64,000 nucleotides of DNA from Candidatus Poribacteria bacterium (lineage in GTDB: Bacteria; Poribacteria; WGA-4E; WGA-3G), in NCBI GenBank assembly GCA_022825825.1, contig JAJDWA010000034.1, positions 62,001 to 126,000 of the forward strand. Direction: 5' to 3'. Every line of letters starts with the position of its first letter. Position 1 is the stretch's first letter. The notes beneath the pieces were generated by a model that saw only the letters and a list, made by a program, of their open reading frames with translations, ran no database searches and had not been told where the DNA came from. The position numbers and the translations under genes are program-made. This document shows, piece by piece, positions 25,249-34,389 of this stretch.

Positions 25249-27456
25249 ATGCAAGACCAACAAGGATACCTTGAATTCTTCTCAAACGGTTCTGTCATAA
25301 CTTTGGGACTCATTATTGTCATTATAACCGGCATATTATGTTGGTTCGCATGGCACCGTAGCAATTACCGCAAACGTATCGGATGGCTTGAGTTGCTGCG
25401 TTTTGTGCTTGTATGTCTTGTGGTTATCACACTAAATCAACCCGAATGGTTGGAATCTCAGCCGCCGGAACAACGGTCTACACTTGCAGTGCTATGGGAT
25501 AAATCTAACAGTATGCAAACACGGGATATAATTGAGGATCAAGAGACCACTGCAAAACGCAAAAGCCGCGCCGAAACGATTCAACCGCTAATGTCCGAAG
25601 ATGTTTGGAAACCTGAAAATGGGACTGAACTCAACGTAGTATTTGAGCCGTTCTCTTCACTGTTGGACCCCGCAGAGGAAGCGACAGATATAAACGCTGG
25701 GCTATCGCACGTTTTGGACAACCATTCTAATCTTCGTGGGGTGGTACTGCTGTCTGATGGTGATTGGAATGTCGGCAACTCGCCAGTGGAAGCAGCAACA
25801 CGGTTTCACATGAAAGGAGTCCCTGTTTTCACGGTAGGAGTCGGCAGTGAAGTGCCACTGCCCGACCTTGAGTTAGTCAGTATAGATGCTCCAACTTTTG
25901 GCGTAACAAAAAAGCAGCTGCGCATCCCGTTTGTCGTCCGAAATACCTTGGGACAGGACAGAGACGTGAGCATCACGTTAGGCATTGATGATGTACCAAC
26001 GGCAACTAAAACTATCACTGTTCCCGCTATGGGACAAGCACAAGATAATATCGCGTGGACACCACAAGAAACGGGTGATTACGACCTCACCCTACGGATT
26101 GCGAAGGATATACAGGAGTTAATTCCCGAAAATAATGAGCTTTCTGCACCTATATCCATACGGAAGGAGCAGTTGAAAGTGCTTGTTATTGAATCTTATC
26201 CACGTTGGGAATATCGCTATCTACGTAACGCTTTGGAACGCGATGCAGGTGTTGATGTTACGTGTCTGCTCTTTCATCCTAAGTTATCTCAGGTCGGAGG
26301 TGGACGCAGCTACATTAAACGTTTTCCGGATGCAAGAGAACTGAGCAAATTTGACGTGGTGTTTCTCGGTGACGTTGGTATAGCCCCTGAACAGTTGACG
26401 GTTGAACAAGCGCAGAATTTACGGCAACTCGTCAGTGCGCAAGCCGCTGGGATCGTCTTTATACCGGGTCGAACTGGTGCACAAGATTCGTTGACAGGCG
26501 GCCCCCTTGCTGACCTCTATCCTGTTGTTTTAGACCCTACTATACCAAATGGCGTCGGTTCAAGTGTGCAAGGATATTTCGCACTCACTGAATCCGGACA
26601 GCGAAGTTTGTTGACACGTCTCGGAGATACTGACCTTGACAATAGCGACGTATGGCGCGGATTACCGGGGTTTTTCTGGTATGCTGGTGTCAAACGAGCA
26701 AAGGTAGGCACCGAAATTTTGGCAGTGCACGACCAAGTCGCCACAGTTTCTGGGCGAGTACCGCTCATCGTCACGAAAACTTATGGCACAGGTAAAGTGC
26801 TGTTTATGGGCACAGATAGTGCATGGCGTTGGCGGCACGGTGTTGAAGACAAATATCACTACCGTTTCTGGAGCCAGGTTGCACGTTGGATGGCGTATCG
26901 TAGACAGATGGCACAGAGCGAATCCATACGACTGTTTTACTCACCAGATAGACCACACGTTGATGATGTCCTAACATTAAATGCTAATGTAATGGACAAC
27001 GTAGGCGGTCCATTGGATAGGGGCACTGTTACTGTGCAAGCAATTTCACCTGCAGGCAAAACGGAAACAATCCGACTTCAACCGGGCATAGAAGATGCGT
27101 TAGGGTTGTTCGTCGGGACGTTTGTGCCGAAAGAGGCTGGCAACTATCGCCTCGTTGCAACCAGTAGTGAAACAGGCGCATCAGTTCAAACTGAGCTTTC
27201 AGTGCAAGGTTTGAATCGGGAGCTACAAGGACGGTTAGCGCGTTTTGATGTTTTAGAGGAAATCGCGAAGATTACCAACGGTAAATTAGTGTCAATTGCT
27301 GAAGTCGGAACGCTGTTAGATCATCTGGCGGCTTTACCAGAACCTGAACCGATTGTGAAGCGCACCCGAATCTGGGCGCATCCGCTTTGGGGTGGGTTGA
27401 TTATCTTACTGCTTGGGTTATTCTGGGTTGCTCGAAAGATGGCAGGTACGATATAA
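25249..27456 (+). CDS. VWA / glutamine-amidotransferase-like membrane protein
   Basis: About 735 residues. Two N-terminal membrane helices (VITLGLIIVIITGILCWFAW and FVLVCLVVITL) lead to a VWA-like domain with AVLWDKSNSMQTRDI. Next comes a CARDB/Ig-like part, then a GATase1-like domain (KVLVIESYPRWEYRYLRNAL, FVPG-like FIPGRTGAQDSL), and a C-terminal helix. This is the second membrane protein usual in this cluster. I prefer ATG 25249 (GGAG 13 bases upstream); a TTG at 25213 overlaps the previous stop and lacks a ribosome site. Confidence 0.85.
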   Translation: MQDQQGYLEFFSNGSVITLGLIIVIITGILCWFAWHRSNYRKRIGWLELLRFVLVCLVVITLNQPEWLESQPPEQRSTLAVLWDKSNSMQTRDIIEDQETTAKRKSRAETIQPLMSEDVWKPENGTELNVVFEPFSSLLDPAEEATDINAGLSHVLDNHSNLRGVVLLSDGDWNVGNSPVEAATRFHMKGVPVFTVGVGSEVPLPDLELVSIDAPTFGVTKKQLRIPFVVRNTLGQDRDVSITLGIDDVPTATKTITVPAMGQAQDNIAWTPQETGDYDLTLRIAKDIQELIPENNELSAPISIRKEQLKVLVIESYPRWEYRYLRNALERDAGVDVTCLLFHPKLSQVGGGRSYIKRFPDARELSKFDVVFLGDVGIAPEQLTVEQAQNLRQLVSAQAAGIVFIPGRTGAQDSLTGGPLADLYPVVLDPTIPNGVGSSVQGYFALTESGQRSLLTRLGDTDLDNSDVWRGLPGFFWYAGVKRAKVGTEILAVHDQVATVSGRVPLIVTKTYGTGKVLFMGTDSAWRWRHGVEDKYHYRFWSQVARWMAYRRQMAQSESIRLFYSPDRPHVDDVLTLNANVMDNVGGPLDRGTVTVQAISPAGKTETIRLQPGIEDALGLFVGTFVPKEAGNYRLVATSSETGASVQTELSVQGLNRELQGRLARFDVLEEIAKITNGKLVSIAEVGTLLDHLAALPEPEPIVKRTRIWAHPLWGGLIILLLGLFWVARKMAGTI

Positions 27457-27561
27457 TTTCTGAAGTTAAGACACACTTCAGTAGTTCAGATCAATAGAGT
27501 TCTATAATGGAAGGTAATAGGCACGCGTTGATGGGTTTCCATAGTAATTTTAGAGGCAACT

Positions 27562-28731
27562 ATGCAGAAATTGGATATAAGAGAACTCTACTACATTACG
27601 CACATAGACAATCTTCCTTCTATTCTTGCGCGAGGAGTCTTCTCTCACGAAAGAATAGAAACAGAAGGGGTACACACAACCCCTATCTATGATGCGAATA
27701 TCGTCAGTCGGCGTAGCCAAATAACGGCACCTGATAAAAGAAGTCTCTGGTCTTATGCTAACCTCTACTTTCAACCGCGTAACGCCATGATGTACCGCGT
27801 TGTGCATGAAAAAGACCCAAAGAATCTTGCTGTAGTTGGTGTGAATAAAAAAGTGTTGAATGAACAAGGAATTTTTATCACGGATGGAAACGCCGCACAT
27901 GAGACAACACAATTCTACCATCCTTCCAGAGGTTTGGAAGTCCTCCGACAACAGTGGCCAATAATTCGGAACGATTGGTGGAATAGAGATGATGGGTCTA
28001 AACGCAAAATTATGGCAGAATGTCTAATTCCTGGGCATGTCAAACCTGAGTATATTCAAGCAATTTATGTAGCAAGCAATTCAGCACGAGATTCCATTCA
28101 AAAAAGTATAGGAGATTCCAATATTACCGTTAGTTCCGAACCAGACATGTTCTTCCAACCAAACAGTCGGACAAGAATCGGCGACAACATTTCACTTATT
28201 GATGGAGATATGTTTTTCTCAAATCTACAGACACTCACAATTAGCGTTAATCTTCAAGGGGTTATGGGAAAAGGGTTAGCCTCACGTGCTAAATACCAAT
28301 TTCCTGATGTTTATGTAGCATACCAGGATGTCTGCCGAGCAAAACGAATCACAGCAACAAAACCCTATCTCTACAAACGTGAAAGTTCATTGGATGAGGA
28401 ATTAGCTGATCTTGGGACACCACTTGTTACACCTAATGCTGTGAAGTGGTTCCTGCTTTTCGCAACGAAACGGCATTGGAAAGACAACTCACGTTTAGAT
28501 GATATTGAAGGCGGTCTTGCATGGGTTCGGGATAATTTTCAAAAGGAAGGAATTCAATCGCTTGCAATGCCTGCCCTCGGTTGTGGATTAGGAGGTTTGC
28601 ATTGGAAAGAGATTGGTCCCTTGATGTGTCAATATCTACACGGTATCGGCATTTCGGTTGCAATTTATTTGCCACGGGAGCACCAAATAGCAGCGCAATA
28701 TAAGACAGAAGTATATCTACTTTCACGTTAA
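27562..28731 (+). CDS. darTG: fused DarT-DarG: DNA ADP-ribosyltransferase with macrodomain antitoxin in one chain
   Basis: A 389-residue protein. Residues 1-205 are a DarT/DUF4433 domain: ITHIDNLPSIL with H14, NLYFQPRNAMMYRV with R73 (equivalent to the catalytic Arg) and IMAECLIPGHV with E153 (equivalent to the catalytic Glu). Residues about 206-389 are a DarG-type macrodomain with ISLIDGDMFF, SVNLQGVMGKGLA, the FATKRHWKDNS lysine (K303), and ALGCGLGGLHW. DarT modifies thymidine in single-stranded DNA and DarG removes it. They are normally separate genes; here one frame covers both. AGAGG precedes the ATG and a TATAAT lies at 27503. It interrupts the MoxR/VWA cluster. Confidence 0.88.
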   Translation: MQKLDIRELYYITHIDNLPSILARGVFSHERIETEGVHTTPIYDANIVSRRSQITAPDKRSLWSYANLYFQPRNAMMYRVVHEKDPKNLAVVGVNKKVLNEQGIFITDGNAAHETTQFYHPSRGLEVLRQQWPIIRNDWWNRDDGSKRKIMAECLIPGHVKPEYIQAIYVASNSARDSIQKSIGDSNITVSSEPDMFFQPNSRTRIGDNISLIDGDMFFSNLQTLTISVNLQGVMGKGLASRAKYQFPDVYVAYQDVCRAKRITATKPYLYKRESSLDEELADLGTPLVTPNAVKWFLLFATKRHWKDNSRLDDIEGGLAWVRDNFQKEGIQSLAMPALGCGLGGLHWKEIGPLMCQYLHGIGISVAIYLPREHQIAAQYKTEVYLLSR

Positions 28732-28827
28732 TACTGACAGAAGAGTTTTTACGAATTACCAATGACTCATAGATTTTCAATTACCGATTCAAAAAAGATA
28801 ATCTTTTAACCAACGGAGGTATCCAGT

Positions 28828-30126
28828 ATGAAACGTCTCCATTTAATGCTCATAGTCCTTTTTGTAATGAGTGTTATGCTTTTGCTGATGACATCTCTTC
28901 CAAGTATTGCTGCAACCTTTTCTGGCAAAGTCGTTGATAATGAGGGCACACCGGTTCCAGGTATTATCGTAACTCTCCAGTCTTTTGAAGATACCTCACT
29001 TGTACAGGGGCGGATCCCTGAACATATACTTGATCTCATGTTTTCACATACGTCTGATCTCATGTTTCCGCCGCTCTCAAGTAAGACAGGTGAAACCGGC
29101 GTATTCTCAATCTCAAACATTACATCACCTTCCTTGAGTAAATTAAAACTGTCGTCTGGCGAAAATGAGGTTATCAGTATTGAAATTGAGGGGATTCTTT
29201 TCTATATTAACCGCGACATGTTCACCAGGCCTCATGGTGGTTTTGTTTTTATGATTGCACGGGATGCTGATATTAAGGACGTAATGGTTACTGTCAGGCC
29301 CCGGATGCGGCTCCGTGTACAAGTCGTTTCTTCAGATGGAACGCCACTTCGCAAAGTAAGGGTTGACAACGAGATAAAGTGGCGCGGTATTAATGGGGGA
29401 AACAGCAGCGAAAGTGGCACAATGCGACTTGATGCAGAGGGGCGCTTTGTGCGATATGTGGATCGTGCAGGCTATTATACTTTATCAGTAAAATATCAGG
29501 GACAATCCGCTGCGTCTCAGGAGATTTTGCTTGCAAAAGGACAACGTCTTGATGGATTGCGTTTGACGCTGGAGGGTGAACAGAAACCACCTAAAGTATT
29601 GATACCACCTAAACCGAAGGAATCAGTCCCTCGTAGGTTTGACTCAGAACGCGAAAGAGCAGCAACGCAGCGGCGTCGCGCTGGTGTGTGGATAGTCAAT
29701 CCTGAAAACCGCCACGCTTACAAACGGATTTATTGCCAAACCCTTGAGGAAGCACAAGAACAAGCAACTGCCGAAAACGCACATCTGGTTGCTATTAATG
29801 ACAAATCAGAACAGGACTGGCTCCTGGCAGTTTTTGGAAAAGAAAGCTTTTGGATCGGATTGACAAATGGTTTAAAAGAAGGAGAACGGCACTGGGATAA
29901 CGGAGAACTGGTGAGTTGGACCAATTGGAATCCGCTTTTGCAGATTGCTGTCGGTGACGACAGTGAGGCGGGCAAAAATTACACTGTTCTCATCGGTTTT
30001 ACAGGGAAGTGGCAAGCAGCACAGCAAGGAAGTCACGTTGCACGCACAACGAAGAAAGCTATTTTGGAAAAAGAAATTCCTATCATTGGAAACCCAAAGT
30101 CTGACAGCGAAAATGAAAAACGTTGA
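28828..30126 (+). CDS. secreted protein with carboxypeptidase-regulatory-like and C-type-lectin-fold domains, first copy
   Basis: A 432-residue protein with a signal peptide (about 1-29, ending near SIAA). Residues about 30-80 carry FSGKVVDNEGTPVPGIIVTL, a carboxypeptidase-regulatory-like beta-sandwich unit. Residues about 290-410 are a C-type-lectin-like domain (AHLVAINDKSEQDWLLAVFG, SFWIGLTNGLKEGERHWDNG and SWTNWNP). No cysteine pair typical of animal lectins is present, as is usual in bacterial lectin folds. Such proteins bind glycans or proteins at the cell surface. GGAGGT precedes the ATG. The next gene is a longer paralogue. Confidence 0.82.
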   Translation: MKRLHLMLIVLFVMSVMLLLMTSLPSIAATFSGKVVDNEGTPVPGIIVTLQSFEDTSLVQGRIPEHILDLMFSHTSDLMFPPLSSKTGETGVFSISNITSPSLSKLKLSSGENEVISIEIEGILFYINRDMFTRPHGGFVFMIARDADIKDVMVTVRPRMRLRVQVVSSDGTPLRKVRVDNEIKWRGINGGNSSESGTMRLDAEGRFVRYVDRAGYYTLSVKYQGQSAASQEILLAKGQRLDGLRLTLEGEQKPPKVLIPPKPKESVPRRFDSERERAATQRRRAGVWIVNPENRHAYKRIYCQTLEEAQEQATAENAHLVAINDKSEQDWLLAVFGKESFWIGLTNGLKEGERHWDNGELVSWTNWNPLLQIAVGDDSEAGKNYTVLIGFTGKWQAAQQGSHVARTTKKAILEKEIPIIGNPKSDSENEKR

Positions 30127-30155
30127 AGGTATTAACGAACAAGGAGGCATAAAAC

Positions 30156-32000
30156 ATGACGCGTATTGATACAACACGAAAACTTGCAATGTTAGCGCTC
30201 ATAATTTTAGTTGCTACAGCAGCCTTCGCAGCGGAAGAAGAAGCACCTATAAAACAGGCATTAAGTGGACTATCAGGGACGGTTGTTGACACATCGGGAA
30301 AACCTGTTCCCGAATTCACGTTCATTCTCGAACCGATGTTTGACTTGGACGATAGGCTTGTGCCAGTGGATAAGTTTCCAGATTTTTTTCAAGAACTGCC
30401 TGAAGGAGTGAAAGACCCAGGGAAGCACCTTGCCATATCTAAAGTGAAAACCGATTCCAAGGGAGTTTTCAAGGTTATAGATCTCCTGCCAGGGTTTTTC
30501 CAAGTCGACATTTATTCTGACACGATGCTGGCAGCACTTGACTTTGAGGGACTTCCAGAAAAGGGTAAGATACCACCTGAATTGATTAAAAAATTAAACC
30601 ATATTGATCTATTTGAGCCGGATAAGAAACTCATATCTATTCAGTTCGGAAATGCTACCTTTTTGAATAATACAGGGTTCCGCAACTTTTTTAGAGGGAT
30701 CAGGTTTGCGTTGAAGCCGGGTGTAACTGTTGAAAATGTCAAAATCACTATCCTCCCACGGTTGCGGATTCATGGGTGTATTGTTTATGCTGATGGCACA
30801 CCATTAGCTCATACTGAGATAGACCTTGATACGCGACGTTCTTTTGAACAGGGTGGTTTTGAAAACCTTGGCACCAATGTTTTTACCGATGCCGAAGGAT
30901 GTTTCACAACATATCGGGATGAGCCGGGGTATTACATGCTCGGTATTCAATATGAAAATTTGTCAGCAGGGGCGGGGCCCTTTCTACTCAATGAAAAGGT
31001 AGCACCTGAAAAACTGGTTTTAAAACTGAATGGTAACCAAGTTGATGTTGTTAAACCACTCCGACCGGGTGCTCCCGCGGCAAATGATGTTAATGCCCAT
31101 CAGGTACCTTTGCGATCAACACCGAAAAGTGTCTGGATCGTTAATCCTGCAAATGGTCACGCTTACAAGATAATTGCATGTAAGGATTGGCACGATGCAC
31201 ACCAACAGGCTATGAGAGAAGAAGCGCATCTCGTTGCTATCAACGATGAAGCTGAACAGCACTGGCTTGAAGCGGTTTTTGAACGTCAATCTTTTTGGAT
31301 TGGACTAACGGATATTGAAAAAGAGGGAGAATGGCAATGGGACGGCGGTGAACCTGTCACATACACGAACTGGACAGCTTTTGAAATGTTTCCTGACAAA
31401 CTGCCAGATACCCAAAAGGATTTTGTTGTGGTCACTCAACGAGATGGTAGTTGGCAAGCTGCTGGTCCTGGGAGTCCGCTCTGGAACATGGCAAGACACG
31501 CTGTTATAGAAAAAGATGGGGTACTTTCTACAATACCAGCTGAGGCAAAAGATATGGATTTGGATATTGATCCGACTGTTGAATCCCCCTTCGGTTTCGG
31601 TCCTTACCCATCGATTCCGGACACGTGGCCAGCTGATGTAAAATACTGGCCGTGTCGATCCGCAGAACATGAACTAATGCTACGCGTCCAGATAAAACTT
31701 GAATCGGAGGGGAAAAACGTATCAGGGCTGTCAATGCGAAATGGGTTGGTATATCCAAATTTTCCCGGCACTGTTTACGTTGAGTGGGCTGAATCCGGCG
31801 AATATTTGTCCAAATTCAACGGGGACCCAATAACAAGCCAACGGCTACAAGCTATCATCAAAGCAAAGACTGCGCAAGGTAAACCTTTTACTAAGGAGAA
31901 TGTGCCGGATGACATCAAACTGGTGCCTTACGATGAAGGAGGAATTGATCCATACCAATTCTTAGGTTTACAGAGGAATGATGACCATGAGGAGAAATAG
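30156..32000 (+). CDS. secreted carboxypeptidase-regulatory-like / C-type-lectin-fold protein, second copy
   Basis: A 614-residue paralogue of the preceding gene: signal peptide (about 1-24), LSGTVVDTSGKPVPEFTFIL unit, central beta region, lectin domain (AHLVAINDEAEQHWLEAVFE, FWIGLTDIEKEGEWQWDGGE and TYTNW). It has an extra C-terminal domain of about 100 residues after the lectin fold (from about 520, ELMLRVQIKLESEGKNV onward) with no recognised relationship. The lectin loop GEPVTYTNW is the form that can bind Ca2+ or sugar. A strong AAGGAGG site precedes the ATG. Confidence 0.82.
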   Translation: MTRIDTTRKLAMLALIILVATAAFAAEEEAPIKQALSGLSGTVVDTSGKPVPEFTFILEPMFDLDDRLVPVDKFPDFFQELPEGVKDPGKHLAISKVKTDSKGVFKVIDLLPGFFQVDIYSDTMLAALDFEGLPEKGKIPPELIKKLNHIDLFEPDKKLISIQFGNATFLNNTGFRNFFRGIRFALKPGVTVENVKITILPRLRIHGCIVYADGTPLAHTEIDLDTRRSFEQGGFENLGTNVFTDAEGCFTTYRDEPGYYMLGIQYENLSAGAGPFLLNEKVAPEKLVLKLNGNQVDVVKPLRPGAPAANDVNAHQVPLRSTPKSVWIVNPANGHAYKIIACKDWHDAHQQAMREEAHLVAINDEAEQHWLEAVFERQSFWIGLTDIEKEGEWQWDGGEPVTYTNWTAFEMFPDKLPDTQKDFVVVTQRDGSWQAAGPGSPLWNMARHAVIEKDGVLSTIPAEAKDMDLDIDPTVESPFGFGPYPSIPDTWPADVKYWPCRSAEHELMLRVQIKLESEGKNVSGLSMRNGLVYPNFPGTVYVEWAESGEYLSKFNGDPITSQRLQAIIKAKTAQGKPFTKENVPDDIKLVPYDEGGIDPYQFLGLQRNDDHEEK

Positions 32001-32085
32001 CGTTGTTCTGATGGTTATAAGTATCTATCTAACGTTTTTTATTTTTAAAAATCAATAGCCAACAACATATCAAAGGAGAACTTCA

Positions 32086-34374
32086 ATGAACCAAACACAA
32101 CCAGAAAAGAACGCGGTGAACTTACCGCCGCGCATGAAAAAAGCATTAGAACAGTACAAAAAACGTGTATGGATAATCAAACTTGCCGAAGGCACATTAG
32201 CAGCACTCTTCGGTCTCATCATTTCGTATCTCATCGTGTTTGGGTTAGACCGATTGTTTGATACGCCAACGCTGTTACGCGTGCTCATCCTGGTAATCGG
32301 GATGGTAGGCATGCTGATTTTCCTGCCGCTGAAGTACTACAATTGGGTATGGCGAAATCGGCAACTTGAGGGGATCGCTCGGTTGCTACAGCACAAGTTC
32401 CCCCGTTTCGGTGATCATGTGCTCGGCATTGTGGAACTGGCATCTGAAAGATCAGATCAATCATCGAGTCCCGCATTAGTGGCAGCCGCTATGCGTCAAG
32501 TTGATGAAGAGGTAGCAAAGCACAATCTCGCAGAGGCTGTGCCAAATCCTCGGCATCGACGTTGGGCATGGGCAGTAGGTTTGCCTTTAGTATTAGTTAT
32601 CATTGGGGTACTCGTGATTCCCGCGACGACTCGGAATACGCTGGCTCGGTGGTTGACCCCGTGGCGAAACGCGGAACGATACACCTTTGCACAATTGGAA
32701 GGCAAACCGGATCTTCGCGTCGTGGCTTATGCGGAACCCTTTGATGTTGCAGCACAGCTGAAAGATAACTCACCCTGGAAACCTGAGTCGGGTGAAGCGC
32801 GATATGCCGACCAGGAACCTGTGGTTGCAGAACGAGAGGGATCAACATACAAATTCCAATTGCCACCTCAAACTGAGGACGGAAAAATTAATCTTCGCGT
32901 GGGAGATGCGCGGCGTTCTATCCCAGTTGAACCCAAATTAAGACCAGCATTGAAAGAACTTATTGCCAAAGTCCAGCTGCCCGAATATCTGCAGCACAAA
33001 GAACCGCGAATAGATGATGTGCGCGGTGGAATAGTGAACTTAGTAAAGGGAAGCAGTGCCACCTTGGAAGCCACTACGACACGTGAACTGTCGGAGGCAA
33101 CGTTGAATAATCGTCCGCAAAAGGTGGATGGGGCAACCGTGACAACTGAACCGATATCAGTGGAAACAACGACAGAGATGCAGTTGACATGGCGTGATCG
33201 CTTTGGACTCGCTGCAAGTGAACCACAAGTGCTGCAGTTTGAAGCACAAGAGGATGCTGTACCAACAGTCGCCATCACCAAACTAAAAAATAATCAGATC
33301 GTCCTTTCTACAGAGGTGCTCACATTTGAAATTCAATCGGGGGATGACTTCGGTGTAAAGCGGGTCGGTTTGGAATGGGAAGGTATTGAGAATCCGATTC
33401 AAAATCCGGAACCAGCCATTGGTGAAAAAACCGTATCTTCAGGAAGTCCGACTTCGGAGGCACTCACTGTTCCTGCAACATTCTCTGTTGAACGCGAAAA
33501 TGTTAAGCCACAGAGCCTGCGTTTGCGTGCGTTTGCAGAGGATTATTTTCCCAACCGTGAACGTGTCCGTTCACCCCAAATTGTGCTACATGTTTTAACA
33601 CCTGCAGAACATTTTAAGTGGCTCATTGGACAGATGCAGCTTTGGGCAGGCGCGGCAAAGGATGTGCACGACAAAGAATTGCAGCTACACCAAACCAACC
33701 TTGAACTTCGCGACTTACCTCCCGAAGCACTTGACGATCCAGCACAGCGCAAAAAATTACAGAACCAAGCCGCGGCAGAACGTGCTAACGCAGCAAAACT
33801 TGATAGTCTCATTGAAAGCGGGACAGGATTGCTACAGGAAGCAGCGAAAAATAGTGAGTTTGATGCGGGGCAACTTGAATCGTGGGGTGAAATGCTTGAA
33901 CAGTTGGAAGAAATAGCAGGTAAGAAAATGCCTTCTGTTGCAAATTTACTCGCGCAAGCATCCGAGGCACCCGGACAAAATAGCAGTCAGCAAGGTAATC
34001 CTTCACAATCTGATAGTCAGCAAGGCAATCCTTCTCCTTCAAAATCTGATAGCCAACCGAGTAATCAGCAAGAGAATCCCTCTTCAAAATCTGATAGCCA
34101 ACAGTCAGCAACTGGTGGCCAATCAGACAGTAAACCTGGCAAGTCGGAAGATGATATTGAAAAGTATGGACCTGATAGTAAGATAACATCTGAGGCAGTA
34201 GATGAAAAAACGCCAGATGATCCAAATGAACGTGGTGATTCCGCAAGTGTGAATCGGAGCAAACCACCAGAAGGCGGTAAACCGAGTTTTGCCCCCGCGA
34301 ATCCCACGCCAAATATTTTTGATATTGAATCGGGATTCAACCCATTTGACAACCCACAAGAGGGACCAACCTGA
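32086..34374 (+). CDS. DUF4175-like membrane protein with disordered Ser/Gln/Pro tail
   Basis: A 762-residue protein. Two N-terminal helices (about residues 35-82) and one more near 170 are followed by a long extracytoplasmic part with beta domains. It resembles DUF4175 proteins of planctomycete-like MoxR clusters. Residues about 640-700 form a low-complexity tract of NPSQSDSQQGNPS type built from near-repeats. AAAGGAG precedes the ATG. Its role is probably a scaffold for the VWA membrane proteins; that is inference from neighbourhood. Confidence 0.75.
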   Translation: MNQTQPEKNAVNLPPRMKKALEQYKKRVWIIKLAEGTLAALFGLIISYLIVFGLDRLFDTPTLLRVLILVIGMVGMLIFLPLKYYNWVWRNRQLEGIARLLQHKFPRFGDHVLGIVELASERSDQSSSPALVAAAMRQVDEEVAKHNLAEAVPNPRHRRWAWAVGLPLVLVIIGVLVIPATTRNTLARWLTPWRNAERYTFAQLEGKPDLRVVAYAEPFDVAAQLKDNSPWKPESGEARYADQEPVVAEREGSTYKFQLPPQTEDGKINLRVGDARRSIPVEPKLRPALKELIAKVQLPEYLQHKEPRIDDVRGGIVNLVKGSSATLEATTTRELSEATLNNRPQKVDGATVTTEPISVETTTEMQLTWRDRFGLAASEPQVLQFEAQEDAVPTVAITKLKNNQIVLSTEVLTFEIQSGDDFGVKRVGLEWEGIENPIQNPEPAIGEKTVSSGSPTSEALTVPATFSVERENVKPQSLRLRAFAEDYFPNRERVRSPQIVLHVLTPAEHFKWLIGQMQLWAGAAKDVHDKELQLHQTNLELRDLPPEALDDPAQRKKLQNQAAAERANAAKLDSLIESGTGLLQEAAKNSEFDAGQLESWGEMLEQLEEIAGKKMPSVANLLAQASEAPGQNSSQQGNPSQSDSQQGNPSPSKSDSQPSNQQENPSSKSDSQQSATGGQSDSKPGKSEDDIEKYGPDSKITSEAVDEKTPDDPNERGDSASVNRSKPPEGGKPSFAPANPTPNIFDIESGFNPFDNPQEGPT

Positions 34375-34389
34375 CAAATTGTCGGAGGA

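Noticed and set aside
33809..34312. Minus-strand 167-codon frame opposite the Ser/Gln-rich tract of the DUF4175-like gene
   Set aside because: The open frame results from the low-complexity repeat on the other strand; composition (Tyr/Leu/Gln/His runs) is not protein-like.
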